64,000 nt of DNA from Paraphysomonas bandaiensis. Taxonomy: Eukaryota; Chrysophyceae. The stretch covers positions 1 to 64,000 of the forward strand of contig CBFFRP010000445.1 in NCBI GenBank assembly GCA_965644295.1, read 5' to 3'. The position numbers were made by a program, and so were the translations under genes. This document shows positions 24,103-36,284 of this stretch, piece by piece (the first letter of the stretch is position 1; each line of letters starts with the position of its first letter). The notes under the pieces were generated by a model. The model saw only the letters and a program-made list of their open reading frames with translations, was not told where the DNA came from and made no database searches.

Positions 24103-26522
24103 ATGAAAGCAGGACGTAAGAAAGATAGTTGTTTATCAGAGATTCAACGTATGGAGAAACAAAGAGATGAGAGACGACGTCATATGGAAGAACGTAAAGT
24201 ACAAAGAGCCGCAGAAGAAGCACGTAATAGAGCGAATGGTAATCCTGGTGATGTTGATTTTCAAAGAATGATACAACAGTTTCGTGAAGAGAAGGTAACG
24301 GACACATACATACATATGCAGAGATGTAGATGTAGAGATGGGTATGTATATATGGGTATATGTGTATAGAGGGGTTTGTATATGGAGGTATGTATATATA
24401 TGTGTATGTATGTGGGGGTATGAATGTAGAGGGTGTGTATGTATGTGGGGGTATATGTATGGAGGTGTATATGAAGAATATATAGAGATGTATATGTGGG
24501 TATATATATAAAGGGGTATGCATGTGGGGGTATGTATATACAGATATATAATAGATATAGGGGGATATGTAAAGAGAGATATAGGAGGATATACTGTATA
24601 TAGGTACATGTAGAAATTGGGGGATGCATATGCCATTGACAGGGATATATAAGTATATGGGTGTATGGTATATATAGATAGAGATATACAGAGATGGAGA
24701 GGTGATGATATAGGGATGTGTATGGGTGAACAGTTGATATTCAATAGTATATCCACTATATCTATGTACTTATCTATATGTGTGCATGTTACACATACAC
24801 ACCTCCATATATACTCTTCTAATGAGTGGATGTGTAGTTGGCACCTGAAGAGCCTCATGCGGCTCCTGGAGAGATGAAAATCTGTATCTGCGTACGTAAG
24901 CGTCCGATAAACTCCAAAGAAATAAAAAAGAAGGATCATGATTCGGTTACATGCTGCAATCCTGCTGTAGTTGTGCACGATTGTAAGCTAAAGGTTGACG
25001 GGATTACCAAATACCTGGACAACAACATGTTCCGCATGGATCACACCTTTCATGAGGATGACACGACGGATGACATTTACATGTATGCCGTACAGCCTCT
25101 GGCGGAGTTTGTTCTAGATGGTGGTCGGGCTACAGTTTTTGCATGTAAGCATATTTTTCTTTCAACCTTTTATGTCTGGGTGGTGTATCTTGTTTATGAT
25201 TATATATATGTATTCCGCTTTGTGAGATTGTGTGCTACCTGCTCACCCTTGTCCCTTCAGACGGCCAGACTGGTAGCGGCAAAACATACACTATGGTAGG
25301 CATTCAGCGATTTATGGCCGAGGATCTATTCCACCTACTCGAGTCAGACTCCCAGTATCAGGCTGGAAAACTCCAGGTGGGAGTATCTTTCTTCGAAATA
25401 TATGGAGGACGCTGCCAGGACCTACTCAACCACCGACACAGACTGGAGATACGAGAGGATGGTGGCGGGGAAGTGCAGGTTGCTGGGCTGGAGGAGGTGG
25501 TCGCACAGGACGCATCTGGTATGCTGTCGATCATCGACATGGGAAACCGAAATAGAACCACGCATGCAACGGAGAGCAACGACGTGTCGTCACGGTCCCA
25601 TGCCATTTGCCAGATAAGCTTGCGAAACAACCATGGAAAATTAGTAGGTAAGCTAAGTCTGATTGATCTAGCGGGATCAGAGAGAGGTGCCGACACAAAG
25701 AGTCACAACAGGCAAAGGCGCATGGAAGGGGCGGAGATAAATAAAAGCTTGCTCGCATTGAAGGAATGTATTCGGGCGTTGGACTGCAACTCAACTCATG
25801 TCCCGTATAGGGCCTCTAAACTGACACTGGTTCTTAAAGACTCGTTTACTAATAAGAACTCCAGAACCGTCATGATCGTGAATGTATCACCGGCGGCTTC
25901 ATCGGCAGACCACACTCTTAACACATTGCGGTATGCTGATAGGGTTAAGGAGCGCTCCAAGAACCCACCTGCAGCTCCTGCTCCCGCTGCAGCACCTCCC
26001 GTGGCTCCTAGACGGGCACCCGTAAAGGCTCGGCAGGAACATGCCTATGACCAAGAGGAAGAGGAAAGCAAAGCAGCGCGCCAGGACAGAGATGACGATA
26101 TCCACCGGATGCATATGAGTATCAGACATGATCATCACCAGATGCACCGGCAGCATCCACCCCAGGACAAGTTGGAGGTAGAAAGGGAGGAGGAGGAAGA
26201 AGAAGATTCTGAGGCGGTGGAAGATTTACACAGGACAGTGGAGGATCTGTTTGCCGAAGAAGACATGCTGCTCAACATACATATGAATGTCATTCAGGAG
26301 AATGCAGAGTTGCTCACTGAAGAAGGCCGCTTACTACAGCAGATCCAAGGAGACGAAATTGTTGACTATGATATTGATGCCTATGCACATCGTCTAGATG
26401 AGATCCTACAACGCAAGCAGCAGCTGATTTCGCTTCTTCAAAGACGATTGACCGCATTTCGCTCTCATCTTCAGAGAGAAGAAGCTGTCAGCCGTAAAAT
26501 ACATCATATGCCCGCCTACTAG
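24103..26522 (+). CDS. kinesin-13 (MCAK-type microtubule depolymerase)
   Basis: Three exons (24103-24294, 24838-25144, 25261-26522) give 586 aa. Exon 1 is a charged helix ending FQRMIQQFREEK, the class-specific neck. The motor starts at KICICVRKRPINSKE. It carries the P-loop GQTGSGKT (split by intron 2 in the Tyr codon just before it), switch I SSRSHAICQ and switch II LIDLAGSERGADT. An Ala/Pro linker (about 370-390) and an acidic, Glu-rich coiled-coil tail follow. The order neck-then-motor near the N-terminus is typical of kinesin-13 proteins, which depolymerise microtubule ends in spindles and flagella. Intron 1 (543 nt) is filled with TATG-type repeats and shares a block with the tandem array upstream. 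No second ATP-site defect is visible. Confidence 0.95.
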
Positions 26523-26780
26523 GTAATCACTTCAACGAACAGACTCCTGTGTTCTTAATCAATAAGTGTAGACGTGTAGCCCACACTATTCCTAGTTAGG
26601 AGAACTGTTTTGTGCTTCTTGCTCTCTGTCCGCTAGCGTAATGTATAAATTATGTTGCTGGCTCTATCCCGTGTGGGAGAATGGTCTATGTTATGTGATT
26701 CTCCATATCTTTTCCCACTCGATAGAATACATCTTATATCCAGATAGACATGTCTTGTAGCATTAAGAACCTTACCAATA
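26523..26780. other. 3' flank of kinesin
   Basis: About 260 bases with no gene visible before the foldback element. Confidence 0.5.
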
Positions 26781-27883
26781 TATTGAAAGTCTTATTATTA
26801 GCAATAGGCGTTAAAAACCTGCACCAACTTAGTAGCTAGATGAATGCTAGTCAAACTAGATAGACCTCTACCTGTAACTATTTAACGCTACGGAAGCTGC
26901 TTGTGCGTCGCCGCAAGCACCAAGGTGTGACCACTTCCGCTCTGAGTTCTTAAGGTGAACATCCCGGATGCTTGACTTCAGCAGGCAGCCCAATACCCCG
27001 GTTACCCTTCTGGTGGGCCCTGTCCCGGATGCCTGTTTATTCGTCAGGGCCCAATGACGTCTACACAATTGACACTTATTGATGTCTCTTGTACCACACA
27101 AGCATTCGGCTATGAGTGGGCAGAAGACTATCTGCTGACTATGTTTGCGGCTCACGTTAGTTTCCCAGAGAGAATCTCTCCGGTACTTATCCCCCAGAAC
27201 ACCACAAAAAAGTTGAGGGAGAACCTTACCTGAAATAAATTCGACTCTACCATTCACAATGTGAACCCTCTAGTCAGATATTACTATCATATGATGTACA
27301 AGAAGACATATTGATGATAGTACTGTTTTGACGAAGATCTACCCGATGAGGAGAGGTTATATGGTTTCACTCCCTCAACAAAGTCGGACTCGCACCTTTT
27401 CGTGGTGTTCTGGGGGATAAGTACCGGAGAGATTCTCTCTGGGAAACTAACGTGAGCCGCAAACATGGTCAGCAGATATTCTTCTGCCCACGCATATAGC
27501 CGAATGCTTGTGTGGTACAAGGGACACCAATAAGTGTCACTTGTGTAGACGTCTTTGGGCCCTGACGAATAAACAGGCATCCGGGAATGGGCCCACCTCA
27601 AGGGCATCCGGGACAGGGCCCACCAGAAGGGTAACCGGGGTATTGGGCTGCCTGCTGAAGTCAAGCATCCGGGATGTTCACCTTAAGAACTCAGAGCGGA
27701 AGTGGTCACACCTTGGTGCTTGCGGCGACGCACAAGCAGCTTCCGTAGCGTTAAATAGTAGGATAAAAAAAGTGTGTACTGATTAGTTACAGGTAGAGGT
27801 CTATCTAGTTTATCTAGCATTCATCTAGCTACTAAGTTGGTGCAGGTTTTTAACGCCTATTGCTAATAATAAGACTTTCAATA
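26781..27883. mobile_element. foldback (long inverted-repeat) element, about 1.1 kb
   Basis: The left arm starts TATTGAAAGTCTTATTATTA and the right end is its complement. Pairing continues inward for about 450 bp on each side with few interruptions, through the blocks GCTTGTGCGTCGCCGCAAGC, AACATCCCGGATGCTTGACT and CGGTACTTATCCCCCAGAAC, leaving a loop of roughly 27226-27370. AT-only flanking bases (ATATA) may be the target duplication. No coding capacity is recognised. It sits against the remains of an hAT element, and a related fragment is nested in the hAT copy at 13575, so this family apparently favours hAT or AT-rich targets. Confidence 0.9.
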
Positions 27884-27889
27884 TATATG

Positions 27890-28108
27890 GTTTCACTGCT
27901 GCCGATTGGTTTGGTTGTCATGTGATCTTAATGACTAATACTAAAAATGGAATCTACGGATGTGTTTACTTACTGATTAGTCTTTCTAATATATTGTAAT
28001 ATATTGTATAATTGTATTGTTGAGCCTGTTTAAAATCTCCATCAATAGTATTGATAGAACGCTATATCTAACAATAGTATTATTACAATATATTGTTTCC
28101 TAGCCCTG
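27890..28108. mobile_element. degenerate hAT right end
   Basis: Matches 14570-14765 of the second hAT copy (for example CTACGGATGTGTTTACTTACTGATTA, written here in two parts: CTACGGATGTGTTT and ACTTACTGATTA). It ends in a decayed terminus TTGTTTCCTAGCCCTG. The rest of the element is not seen; the foldback element abuts it. Confidence 0.85.
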
Positions 28109-28521
28109 ATTCACATAATATACATCCTCGTGAAATAGCTTGCCTTCTTGGAAATACTGCCCCACAAAGGATGTCTGGGCACAACCACCCACTTTTGTTA
28201 TACTGTTTTAGTTAATGTCATTTGTAAGCCTTTAGTAGAGGGTAGTATAAAACTAATTTAGCTAGAAATTAAAAAACACTCATAAGTATCGACCCTAGGC
28301 TTGAATTTAATATTCCGCATTGTTGAGTTTTGCCATTTGTGAGCAGTTAAAAGCTGTAGTTTCTAAGATATTTGTAATTATAACCCTTACTCAAAAAATA
28401 CGGAAGTAGCTAACAGTGTTATGACAGAAGTAGTTAACCGTATTATGAGAACAAATGATATGATAGCTATTATAGTACTGAAACTGAAATTATTATTAAG
28501 TAGTTCTTAATCATACTGAAG
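28109..28521. other. AT-rich intergenic sequence
   Basis: No gene or repeat recognised between the hAT relic and the small MITE. Confidence 0.5.
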
Positions 28522-28649
28522 CAGGGCCTGGTAACCAATACCCAGTAACGGTAGTCCAGTTCCCGGCAATTATAATGGCATCAGTGAAAAATGTCCCGGC
28601 AATTATAATGGCCATTAATGCCATTACCATTAACGGTTACCAGGCCCTG
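28522..28649. mobile_element. 128-bp MITE with hAT-type 8-bp duplication
   Basis: Ends CAGGGCCTGGTAACC and GGTTACCAGGCCCTG are exact complements. A perfect 8-bp duplication, TACTGAAG, borders it at 28514-28521 and 28650-28657. The interior has a direct repeat of CCCGGCAATTATAATGGC. Related ends are visible at 4951 and at 41650 (CAGGGCCTGATAACC with a nearby GGCCCTG). Confidence 0.9.
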
Positions 28650-28984
28650 TACTGAAGTATGTAGACTTAGAAAAGTGTAATCGAATTGTCAAGAAATAAT
28701 GACAAGAAAATTATTTAGTGGCGATCGAACTGAAGTTGATTCACTCATTGTTCGCTCTACAAGTGAAATTTGATTCGAAGAATGATTCACTCTTTGCAAA
28801 TATATTTACAGTGGTTCTATTGACTGTTATCAAAAAACAAACATATTCTTACTAACAGTAATTAAGAAACAACTGTGCTAAAAATATTCTCGTGAAGCAA
28901 GAATTTTAATGAATTTAAACCCAGGCGTCACGTGCAGATGTGCGGTGATGCTAAGCATATATATATCAGTAGACAAGGAAACTA
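28650..28984. other. 3' flank of the EEP-fold gene
   Basis: AT-rich, no gene visible. Confidence 0.5.
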
Positions 28985-31568
28985 TCACTGAGAATCTACA
29001 GTCAATCTCAGGTCTGCAACTACAGCGTAATGATCGGAGGCCCATATCGGACTATCCATATCTAACATTCCTAGTCCTTCGCGTGAGCCAACCCGGTGCG
29101 CTATGACAACAAAAAAGTTAACACTAAAAATTCGGGAAAAAGTGACTATTCTTACCGGTATCCAACGTCGTGGCTTGGCCAGCTATATGTGAGGACTCGA
29201 CCACTGCTTTCCATTTTACTGAGCGATCTGCAGCCGTTGTTGAGTTGCGCACCAAAATAAAGTCGATGCGCTTTTCGGGTTGGCAAGACGGATAAGTAAA
29301 GCCTTCCGAAGTATGACGCTCTGCTGATGAGTTCACCCATGCATCAACATATCCACAAGAAATATCACTCTCTTCGACATCCTTACGGGTATCGGTCAGA
29401 AATTCATAAGAGTACTCATCCGCTTCAGCATTGAAATCACCGGTGAGCACCTATTCATATTTGTAGCGCATTGGCAAGATAGTTATACATGCATGCGTAG
29501 GCAAAAAAATGGCACCTGTACATCTCCACTGCAGTCAAACTGCGAATGATTTCCAATGGCATGAACTGATCGCCGTCGTCCCATCTCCGATAGACTACAC
29601 GTACAGGAATATATCAATACTGTGTCATATAAAAGTGTAACTTGAAAATGACCTAAGGTGAGTGGTCATAACATCAATGGTTGGGTGATGCTTATGAGCT
29701 CCATGCACCTCAATTTGCCCGTGAAGTAACGCTCTATGATGATCATCACTACCGAAACAACACCGATTACAGAAAGACACGTACATTGGATAATCGATAG
29801 TCAATAAGTGCAATAAGTTTATAAGGAAGGACCCAAAAGCTATAATCAAGAATACCCCACCTTTTGTCATCATAGTCTCTAGGCAAAAACAATGTCTTGG
29901 AGCTTTTAATCGTAAGCCACGGTCGTTGGGACTCATCTATACTATTTTTGCCACCCATCTTTTGCAGTAAAGTCGGGCTTTTTACCATCAGGGCAACGCC
30001 TTCTTCTATGCGTTGACCCATTCGAGATCTGACACCACAAAATTGTTGGGTATCGTTACTAAATTCAAGTGTGTTAAGCTACTTTAAGTCGTACCTGTCA
30101 TACATGGACATTGCAGGCTGAAAGACAAATTGATATTTATTGACAACGTCTTTGACAGATAAATCCGTTCGTTCAGATCTCTGTACGCACTCCACACCGT
30201 CCATTTCACAAACAACAGCTTCGGAGCTGTCTGCCTCTGAACCACTCTGCAGTTGGTCAAGGGCAAGCAACAAGTGGTGCATCTGCGATCCCGATGGAAC
30301 AGTGTACCGATGACTGGAAGAGTTAGCAGCAGCATCTTTTGACGACACAAACGTGTTATCCAGGCGAACCTCCTATTTTAACAGGGCACAGTTGGAAAAA
30401 CTACATTGTACTGTGCAAAAAACAGCAATACACTAAAACACTACACAAGTACGGCACAAACTTATGATGAAAATACAGCAGAGCTATAGCATGACGGAAG
30501 GTTTAAACCTGTAGTGTAATAATGTCAGGGTCTTCCTTTAATATGACCTCTGCAAGATGCCTGGAAACTCATGAGGTGACAACAGAGAGATAGACGAATA
30601 GCATACCTGAGTCTGGAGCTATACCATTCCCACCTCTTATTCCTATATCACATATAACTCTCAGGCATTGTACAGTAGTATCAACGTTATGTAGTGCAAT
30701 ACAGATGTCATATATGTGTACAATATGCAAGATACTGGCAACAGGCCTATGCATCTATCTGTATAAGTAGAGATGTGTTGCATACTTGTCATGCACCAGC
30801 CAACTCGGTGGATTATTATGCCATATATTGTAAGTCATAACTCTGAGTTTAATGTCTTCAATGGTGTCTTCAATGGTGTCTTCAATGGTGTCTTCACTGA
30901 TGTCTTTACTAGCATCTGTATCTGTGTATGCCTCTACAGGATCTTCATATCCAGTTCTTCGCTTCAATGGACCCCATGTATGCTCAGATACAGTTGGTGT
31001 ATTATATAAATCAGTTGTAACAACCATCTTATGCATTTGTATACTTTCATTATGCTCTAATTCTAATTTTATTAAGTATTGACGGCCTAATTTAAGCTTA
31101 TGTGTATCATACTTCACAAACTCTCTCCTATTAACACACATATAGATGACAGTTACAGTATTCTCATCAAATACATACGTATTCTTACCTATATTGATCA
31201 TATAATCCAATAACAACCTCCATAGGGATTGTATGTGTCATTGTAACATATAGATCATACATCCATATATGAATTGTATGTATGGATGTTTTCATATGAA
31301 GTTCATGATATAAAATTTCATATACAGTATTCTCTATAGGATGAAATAACGATGTATTATATCCTGTATATACAGCTAATACACCACCATATGCTATTGA
31401 ACTCTCATTAATTCCTATGGACTGACTAGCATTCCAGTGATTTTGTAAATGTCCATTAAAGATACCATGAAAAGTATCATGCATAACTTGACCTGTTAAA
31501 TACCATTGCATATGACCATTACAATATGAGAATATACATATTAGAATATAATAATAAATGAATTTCAT
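28985..31568 (-). CDS. secreted or lumenal endonuclease/exonuclease/phosphatase-fold protein
   Basis: Ten exons (31568-31189, 31127-30786, 30633-30607, 30560-30509, 30372-30095, 30028-29861, 29748-29653, 29594-29516, 29450-29156, 29100-28985) give 610 aa in frame. The start MKFIYYYILICIFSYCNG is a signal peptide; an upstream in-frame ATG exists at 31610. A roughly 150-aa N-terminal region is unrecognised. The EEP fold starts at LRVMTYNIWHN; metal and catalytic landmarks follow in order: DPDIITLQEVR, SRMGQRIEEG, TIDVMTTHL, LTGDFNAEADEY and WASDHYAVVADL. Exon 3 is only 27 nt but is required to keep the frame (WEWYSSRLR). The family includes sphingomyelinases, nucleases and phosphoinositide phosphatases, so the substrate is open. 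Near 30850-30890 a repeated 15-bp unit encodes (I/T)EDTI repeats just before the domain. Confidence 0.9.
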
Positions 31569-32438
31569 GATATTTTTGATGAAATGATGGAACTTAATGA
31601 ATGAACTCAATGAATGTTGATACTCTACTCATTATACGTATGGACAGTCTGCATTTTTTATTTTTTCGGGAATAAATTGAAGCAAATATTCTCTATATTA
31701 CTGTAATACAACTACGGCTGGAATACAGAGAATTATTGTCTCAATATATGAGGCATCTTGGAACAAAAATATACACAGGGATGCTGATACGTCTGTGTGT
31801 GTGACTAGGGGGGGGTATATGAACCAAGCAAAAAACTCCGGGATTTTTAAGAGGTATAATGTATTTTTATGATCCATATATATCAAAAAGGGCGATTTTT
31901 GTCACCCATATGAATAATACACCATACATCCCCAATATGGGATATAATAAGACATGTACAGCAGTACCATATGGAGGATCTATTCGACATCATGATTGGC
32001 TGCAAGTAGCCGTCTTTTCATGATGCAGTTCTTTGATTGGATAGAGTATTAACCACTCATATTGTAGAATCTGATATGAGGATGATATGATTGGTTAATT
32101 CCCTCATAACAGAACAAATATTCAATCTGCTGCTCTTGATGTTACTTAAATGTATAAGAAACATTCTGATTGGCTAAAGAATTAACTAATCATATCACTG
32201 TATTCATAAATACGACATGGTTATTGGCTAAAAACCTCATGACGCATGTTGAGTTGAACGGTTTCGTCATTATAAGATTAATGGTGGGGCTCATAGCTGA
32301 CGAATGGCAATGAGATCTAACGATATACATACAGATACTGCAATCTCATGATGGAACACATATAAATCATATAATATATTCGATTAGAAGTAGCTGCATT
32401 ACTCTATTACTTGTGCATATCTATTTGACTGCACAAAC
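31569..32438. other. divergent intergenic region (EEP-fold gene / desaturase)
   Basis: No gene visible. 31683-31797 matches a block in the tandem array (20102-20230). Several ATTGGCTAA/TGATTGG boxes (CCAAT-type, both strands) occur between 31990 and 32240, for example TGATTGGCTGC near 31994 and TGATTGGCTAA near 32167. They could be promoter elements of the divergent pair. Confidence 0.5.
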
Positions 32439-34054
32439 ATGGGCAAAGGAGGTGAATCCACTCAAGTTCCAACTAAAAAAGCTATACATGCTGATAATGT
32501 AGAGAAAACTTATAAATTATCTGATCTCTCTACAGAGGAACTAAAGAAGTGGTCAAAAGCTTATGGGACACCAGTGGGAGATCGTGTTACTATGTTGAAG
32601 GAACTGGTGAGTTACATACATACACATACATATACATACTCATATGTATACATATGAGAATCTGTCATATATTTTATATGCAATTTTGAAATAGATTTTC
32701 ATTATTATCTTTAGAATCCATTGGCTGATGGTATTCTTGATCCTTATCGTCCGGCCAATCTTCCTTTGGAACCCCCTAAGTTTACGCTCAAGACTATCAA
32801 AGACGCTATTCCCCGTCACTGTTTTGAGCGCAACCTCTTGACTTCGTTCTCCCATCTTTTCGTGGACCTCGTCTACATCGCGGCCATGTTTTATGCTTCC
32901 ACCTACATCTCCATGGCACCTGTGTGGGCGCGATTTATTCTGTGGCCTGTGTACTGGTATGCCCAAGGCTCTGTTATGACTGGGGTATGGGTGATAGCAC
33001 ACGAGTGCGGTCATCAGTCGTTTTCGGATTACGAGTGGGTCAACAACACAGTTGGGTCTATTTGCCACTCTCTTCTTCTGGTACCATACCATTCTTGGAG
33101 AATTACACATGGAAAGCATCACAATAACACTGGTATGAATTCTTGTGTTATGTATCGTATTCTTCTAATCGGTATATGAAGGGTCTTGCGAAAATGACGA
33201 AGTTTTCTGCCCCTCCACTCGCTCAGATTGGGCCAACGAAATGCTCAGAGAAACTCCAATCTCTCAGTTCGTAGGTACACTCTTTCGGTTAACATGTATT
33301 CGTTACCTCATCTTATCGCATCAGGAATTTTTCTCATGCTCACCGTTGGTTGGATGCCCGGCTATCTGATTTGGAATGCTACTGGACCGGCTAAATACAG
33401 AGGAAAGAACGCCAATCATTTCTCTCCTACTGCTGTCTTCTTTTCTGAATCAGACTACTGGTTGATTGTACAGAGTGATATCTGCTTTTTCTCCGCCGTC
33501 GTTCTTTTGGCCGCAACGATATATCACTTCGGTAAGACTGCAGGCACATGTTTTAGTGCTCCTTCTAACTGTTGTTGCTTTGTGAATGTAGGATTCGTGA
33601 ATGTGTGGTGCTATTACTTGGTTCCATATATGGTTGTAAACTACCATTTGGTGCTTATTACCTACCTCCAGCACACTGACGTGTACATGCCACACTTCAG
33701 AAACAAGGTAGGGTATAGCATATCCCTATTGGGCCCTATATCATGTTACTTACTCTTTGTCAATTGTAGGAGTGGAACTGGCTCCGTGGTGCCCTGTGTA
33801 CCGTGGATCGCTCTTTTGGGCGTCTATTGGACAGGACCTTCCACCATATAGTGGATACGCATGTGTGCCACCACCTGTTTTCGAAGATGCCGTTTTACCA
33901 TGCAGAGGAGGCCACAATTCACATCAAGAAAGTGTTAGGCCCATACTATATGAAGGACGATACCTCAATTGCGCACGCTCTCTACAGATCTTTCTCTTGC
34001 TGTCAATATGTGGAAGACACGGGTGATATCGTGTTCTTCAAAAACATTAAGTAA
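32439..34054 (+). CDS. membrane fatty-acid desaturase, Delta12/omega-3 (FAD2) type
   Basis: Six exons (32439-32606, 32715-33132, 33182-33274, 33325-33531, 33592-33707, 33770-34054) give 428 aa. The three di-iron histidine boxes are all present: HECGH, HSWRITHGKHHNN (HxxxxxHxxHH type) and HVCHH. Hydrophobic segments flank box 1 and lie between boxes 2 and 3. The enzyme would insert a double bond into fatty acyl chains in the ER using oxygen and cytochrome b5. The spacing and the sequence GHQSFSDYEWVNN follow the plant/fungal FAD2 pattern; regiochemistry cannot be told from sequence. Intron 1 (108 nt) contains ACATAC repeats; the others are 48-62 nt. Confidence 0.95.
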
Positions 34055-34726
34055 AGTGAGTATATGTATTGTAGCCGCGTATATTAAAGTGAGTAGAGAT
34101 GCAGCTGAAGTTTTTTCCTCTATATAATCATCTTCTTTTCGAATTTTGTGTTCTATTCTCTTCTAGTGTTATTGTAAAGGAAATCCTACAATCCACCTAG
34201 TTCGCAAATTCTTTTATTAAGTCGAGTTGACGGTAGATTATAGCTGAAGTCGGAAAAGTAAGGAGATGGAGAGCTATAATTCATCACACATAGTGTGGCA
34301 TCGCTAGCAAGAATGAATTTATCATATGTAGCTACATGATTAACGTACTCATTCTCGTCTTTGAATAAAGACAATTAGATCATTAATTAACTCATGTATT
34401 ATGTATTCTTAAACTAGTGGTCATAATGCGACTACCTTGAAATACATCTTTTAATTGCTTCCACATAAGCAAATCTTAACATAGTGGATACTGCAGTGAG
34501 GTTAAAAGCTTTAAAGAAAAATAAAATTCTGATAACTAGGTAGGGATTATTATTCAGTTGTTGTGGCTTGAAAACAACCCTTTAGTCAATGCAAATCATA
34601 TTTCTAATAACACCTAAACTATTAGATTATTCCTCCGTCCTAAGATTATTATTATCAAGAGTACGTTGAAAACCAACACTACTTCTGGATATTAAAATTG
34701 CCCCTGTCTAGAGGTTACTCTGTCAC
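34055..34726. other. intergenic region between convergent genes
   Basis: Shared 3' flank of the desaturase and urate oxidase. A minus-strand frame of 62 codons (34374-34186) has plausible composition but no recognised family, splice partner or conserved motif; it is left as a doubtful relic. Confidence 0.45.
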
Positions 34727-36284
34727 CTAAAGCCTCGATTTGAATCTGGGGGTACGCTGCACTTCCGCCTGCACAAATCGGCTCAATCACTGCATATAAC
34801 ACGTTCTCTTCGCCATACCTTAATGATACCATGAGGCTCATCGATGGGGTAGAATATATCAGGTTTTCCAGTATGGTCCGCATTCTTGATTCCATATTTC
34901 TCAAGAGGGAAGACAAGGTTGTGAATATTCGGCATGTATATGCTAACCTACACCGCAATTCACCGTTACTAGCTCCGAACTTCTGCTTAAAATAGTAAAT
35001 CTACGTGTCTGCTACAATACCTTGTTGATACTGGGCTGTTGCTGGATGACCTTTTCTGCCATGATGTACAGGGTTTCCTGCACTGACTTGCTGTAAACTC
35101 CTGTGTCAGCAGGTCCGACAATAGTGTTCAAGAGAGAAGTCTCCACGTCGTTGTAGATCTACGGTTTCACATATCAAACGCATAGCAAGCACACATTTGC
35201 AAGCACCTTGTCAAAAGGGGTGGATGGGTTAGCCACTGCAGATGCATCGTACTCCCACTCCGCCTCTGTCAATACAGCATTAGTATATACCTCCGTCACA
35301 TTCACTTCCAGAGAGGATAGCACGTACACAAGTCAGTGAACCGATTGCATATACTTAATAGTACTGTGAGGGAATAATAACATACCAATGGAAGTAGCCA
35401 GAATACGGTCAGAATCTTCAGGTAGCGACGTGTACTGGCACTTGTGGAAGTTGGTGAAACCTATAATCGTAAAAAAGATTATAACCACTGTCGACCGTAC
35501 AACAACGTATATTTATATTATGTTCTCGTGACGGCAGTACCTGACTGTGTGGTCTTGAGAACCGTCAGTCCACGAACGCCAGAGCGAACAGAGAAAGCAA
35601 AGCCCCCTGTAGACAATACCACATCACTGGACTATACATACAGCATGAGGATTATGTTGCACTCACTTCCAGGTGAAGAAGCAGTGCCAGTTACAACTGT
35701 GTAAGGCACACTGGGTCCCACCCTCTTGAAGGCATGAGAATGGGGTCTCATTCGACCATTAGAGTCTGGGCAGACCACTCGCTCCCATGAATCTCTCTTG
35801 ATATTAACAGAGACCTATGATCCATCGTATCAATAAGAAAAGCCATATCACTCCATCAGTACATACAAACCTTATTGACGATATCAGGATACTCTGTCAT
35901 AAAGTGACGTGCGACAATGATTCCAAATTGTTCGATTGATTGAAAACTATTTTTTTTTCCCAAACAGTAAATTGTATTTTTACATGTGTCGGTTGGCACC
36001 ACATTCGAGTTATCACCCGTTAAAAATGCAGATGACATATTGGGTCCCTGTATATAATTACTTACAACTATACAGTGTGTATATATAACACGTACCTCAA
36101 GAAGGACCTCTACTGATACTTGAATAATGTTATGGTTACCTGTACGGGGGCACCGGATGACCTGTAATATATATCCATATATATGGAATGTGATAAATTG
36201 GAATGTTTATTGCAATAAATGTTGTACCTTAACCATCCTTACACGGCCTTTGCCATGTGTGTTAAATCCAAGTCGAATAGACAT
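34727..36284 (-). CDS. urate oxidase (uricase), peroxisomal
   Basis: Ten exons (36284-36228, 36161-36096, 36047-35871, 35814-35667, 35606-35541, 35460-35386, 35304-35207, 35158-35021, 34947-34819, 34768-34727) give 331 aa. It oxidises urate to 5-hydroxyisourate in purine breakdown. Family landmarks in order: GKGRVRMVK, TGDNSNVVPTDTCKNTIYC (active-site Thr in VVPTDT), EQFGIIVARHF, WERVVC, HSHAFKR, GLTVLKTTQSGF, NIHNLVFPLEKYG. The last three residues, SRL, are a canonical type-1 peroxisomal targeting signal; they only appear when the last 50-nt intron is removed, which supports the model. Introns are mostly 45-80 nt. Confidence 0.96.

Noticed and set aside
24101-24978. 280-codon minus-strand frame across the kinesin first intron
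   Set aside because: Mostly repeat-derived Tyr/Ile/His/Pro residues; overlaps kinesin exons 1 and 2 on the plus strand.
28522-28649. CRISPR-like reading of the repeated CCCGGCAATTATAATGGC unit
   Set aside because: Only two copies, inside a short element with inverted ends and an 8-bp duplication; this is a MITE in eukaryotic DNA.
32640-33122. 160-codon minus-strand frame opposite the desaturase
   Set aside because: Overlaps conserved desaturase exon 2, including histidine boxes 1 and 2 on the plus strand; no family match.
34186-34374. 62-codon minus-strand frame between desaturase and urate oxidase
   Set aside because: Plausible composition but no start context, splice partner or recognisable motif; kept only as a note on the intergenic region.
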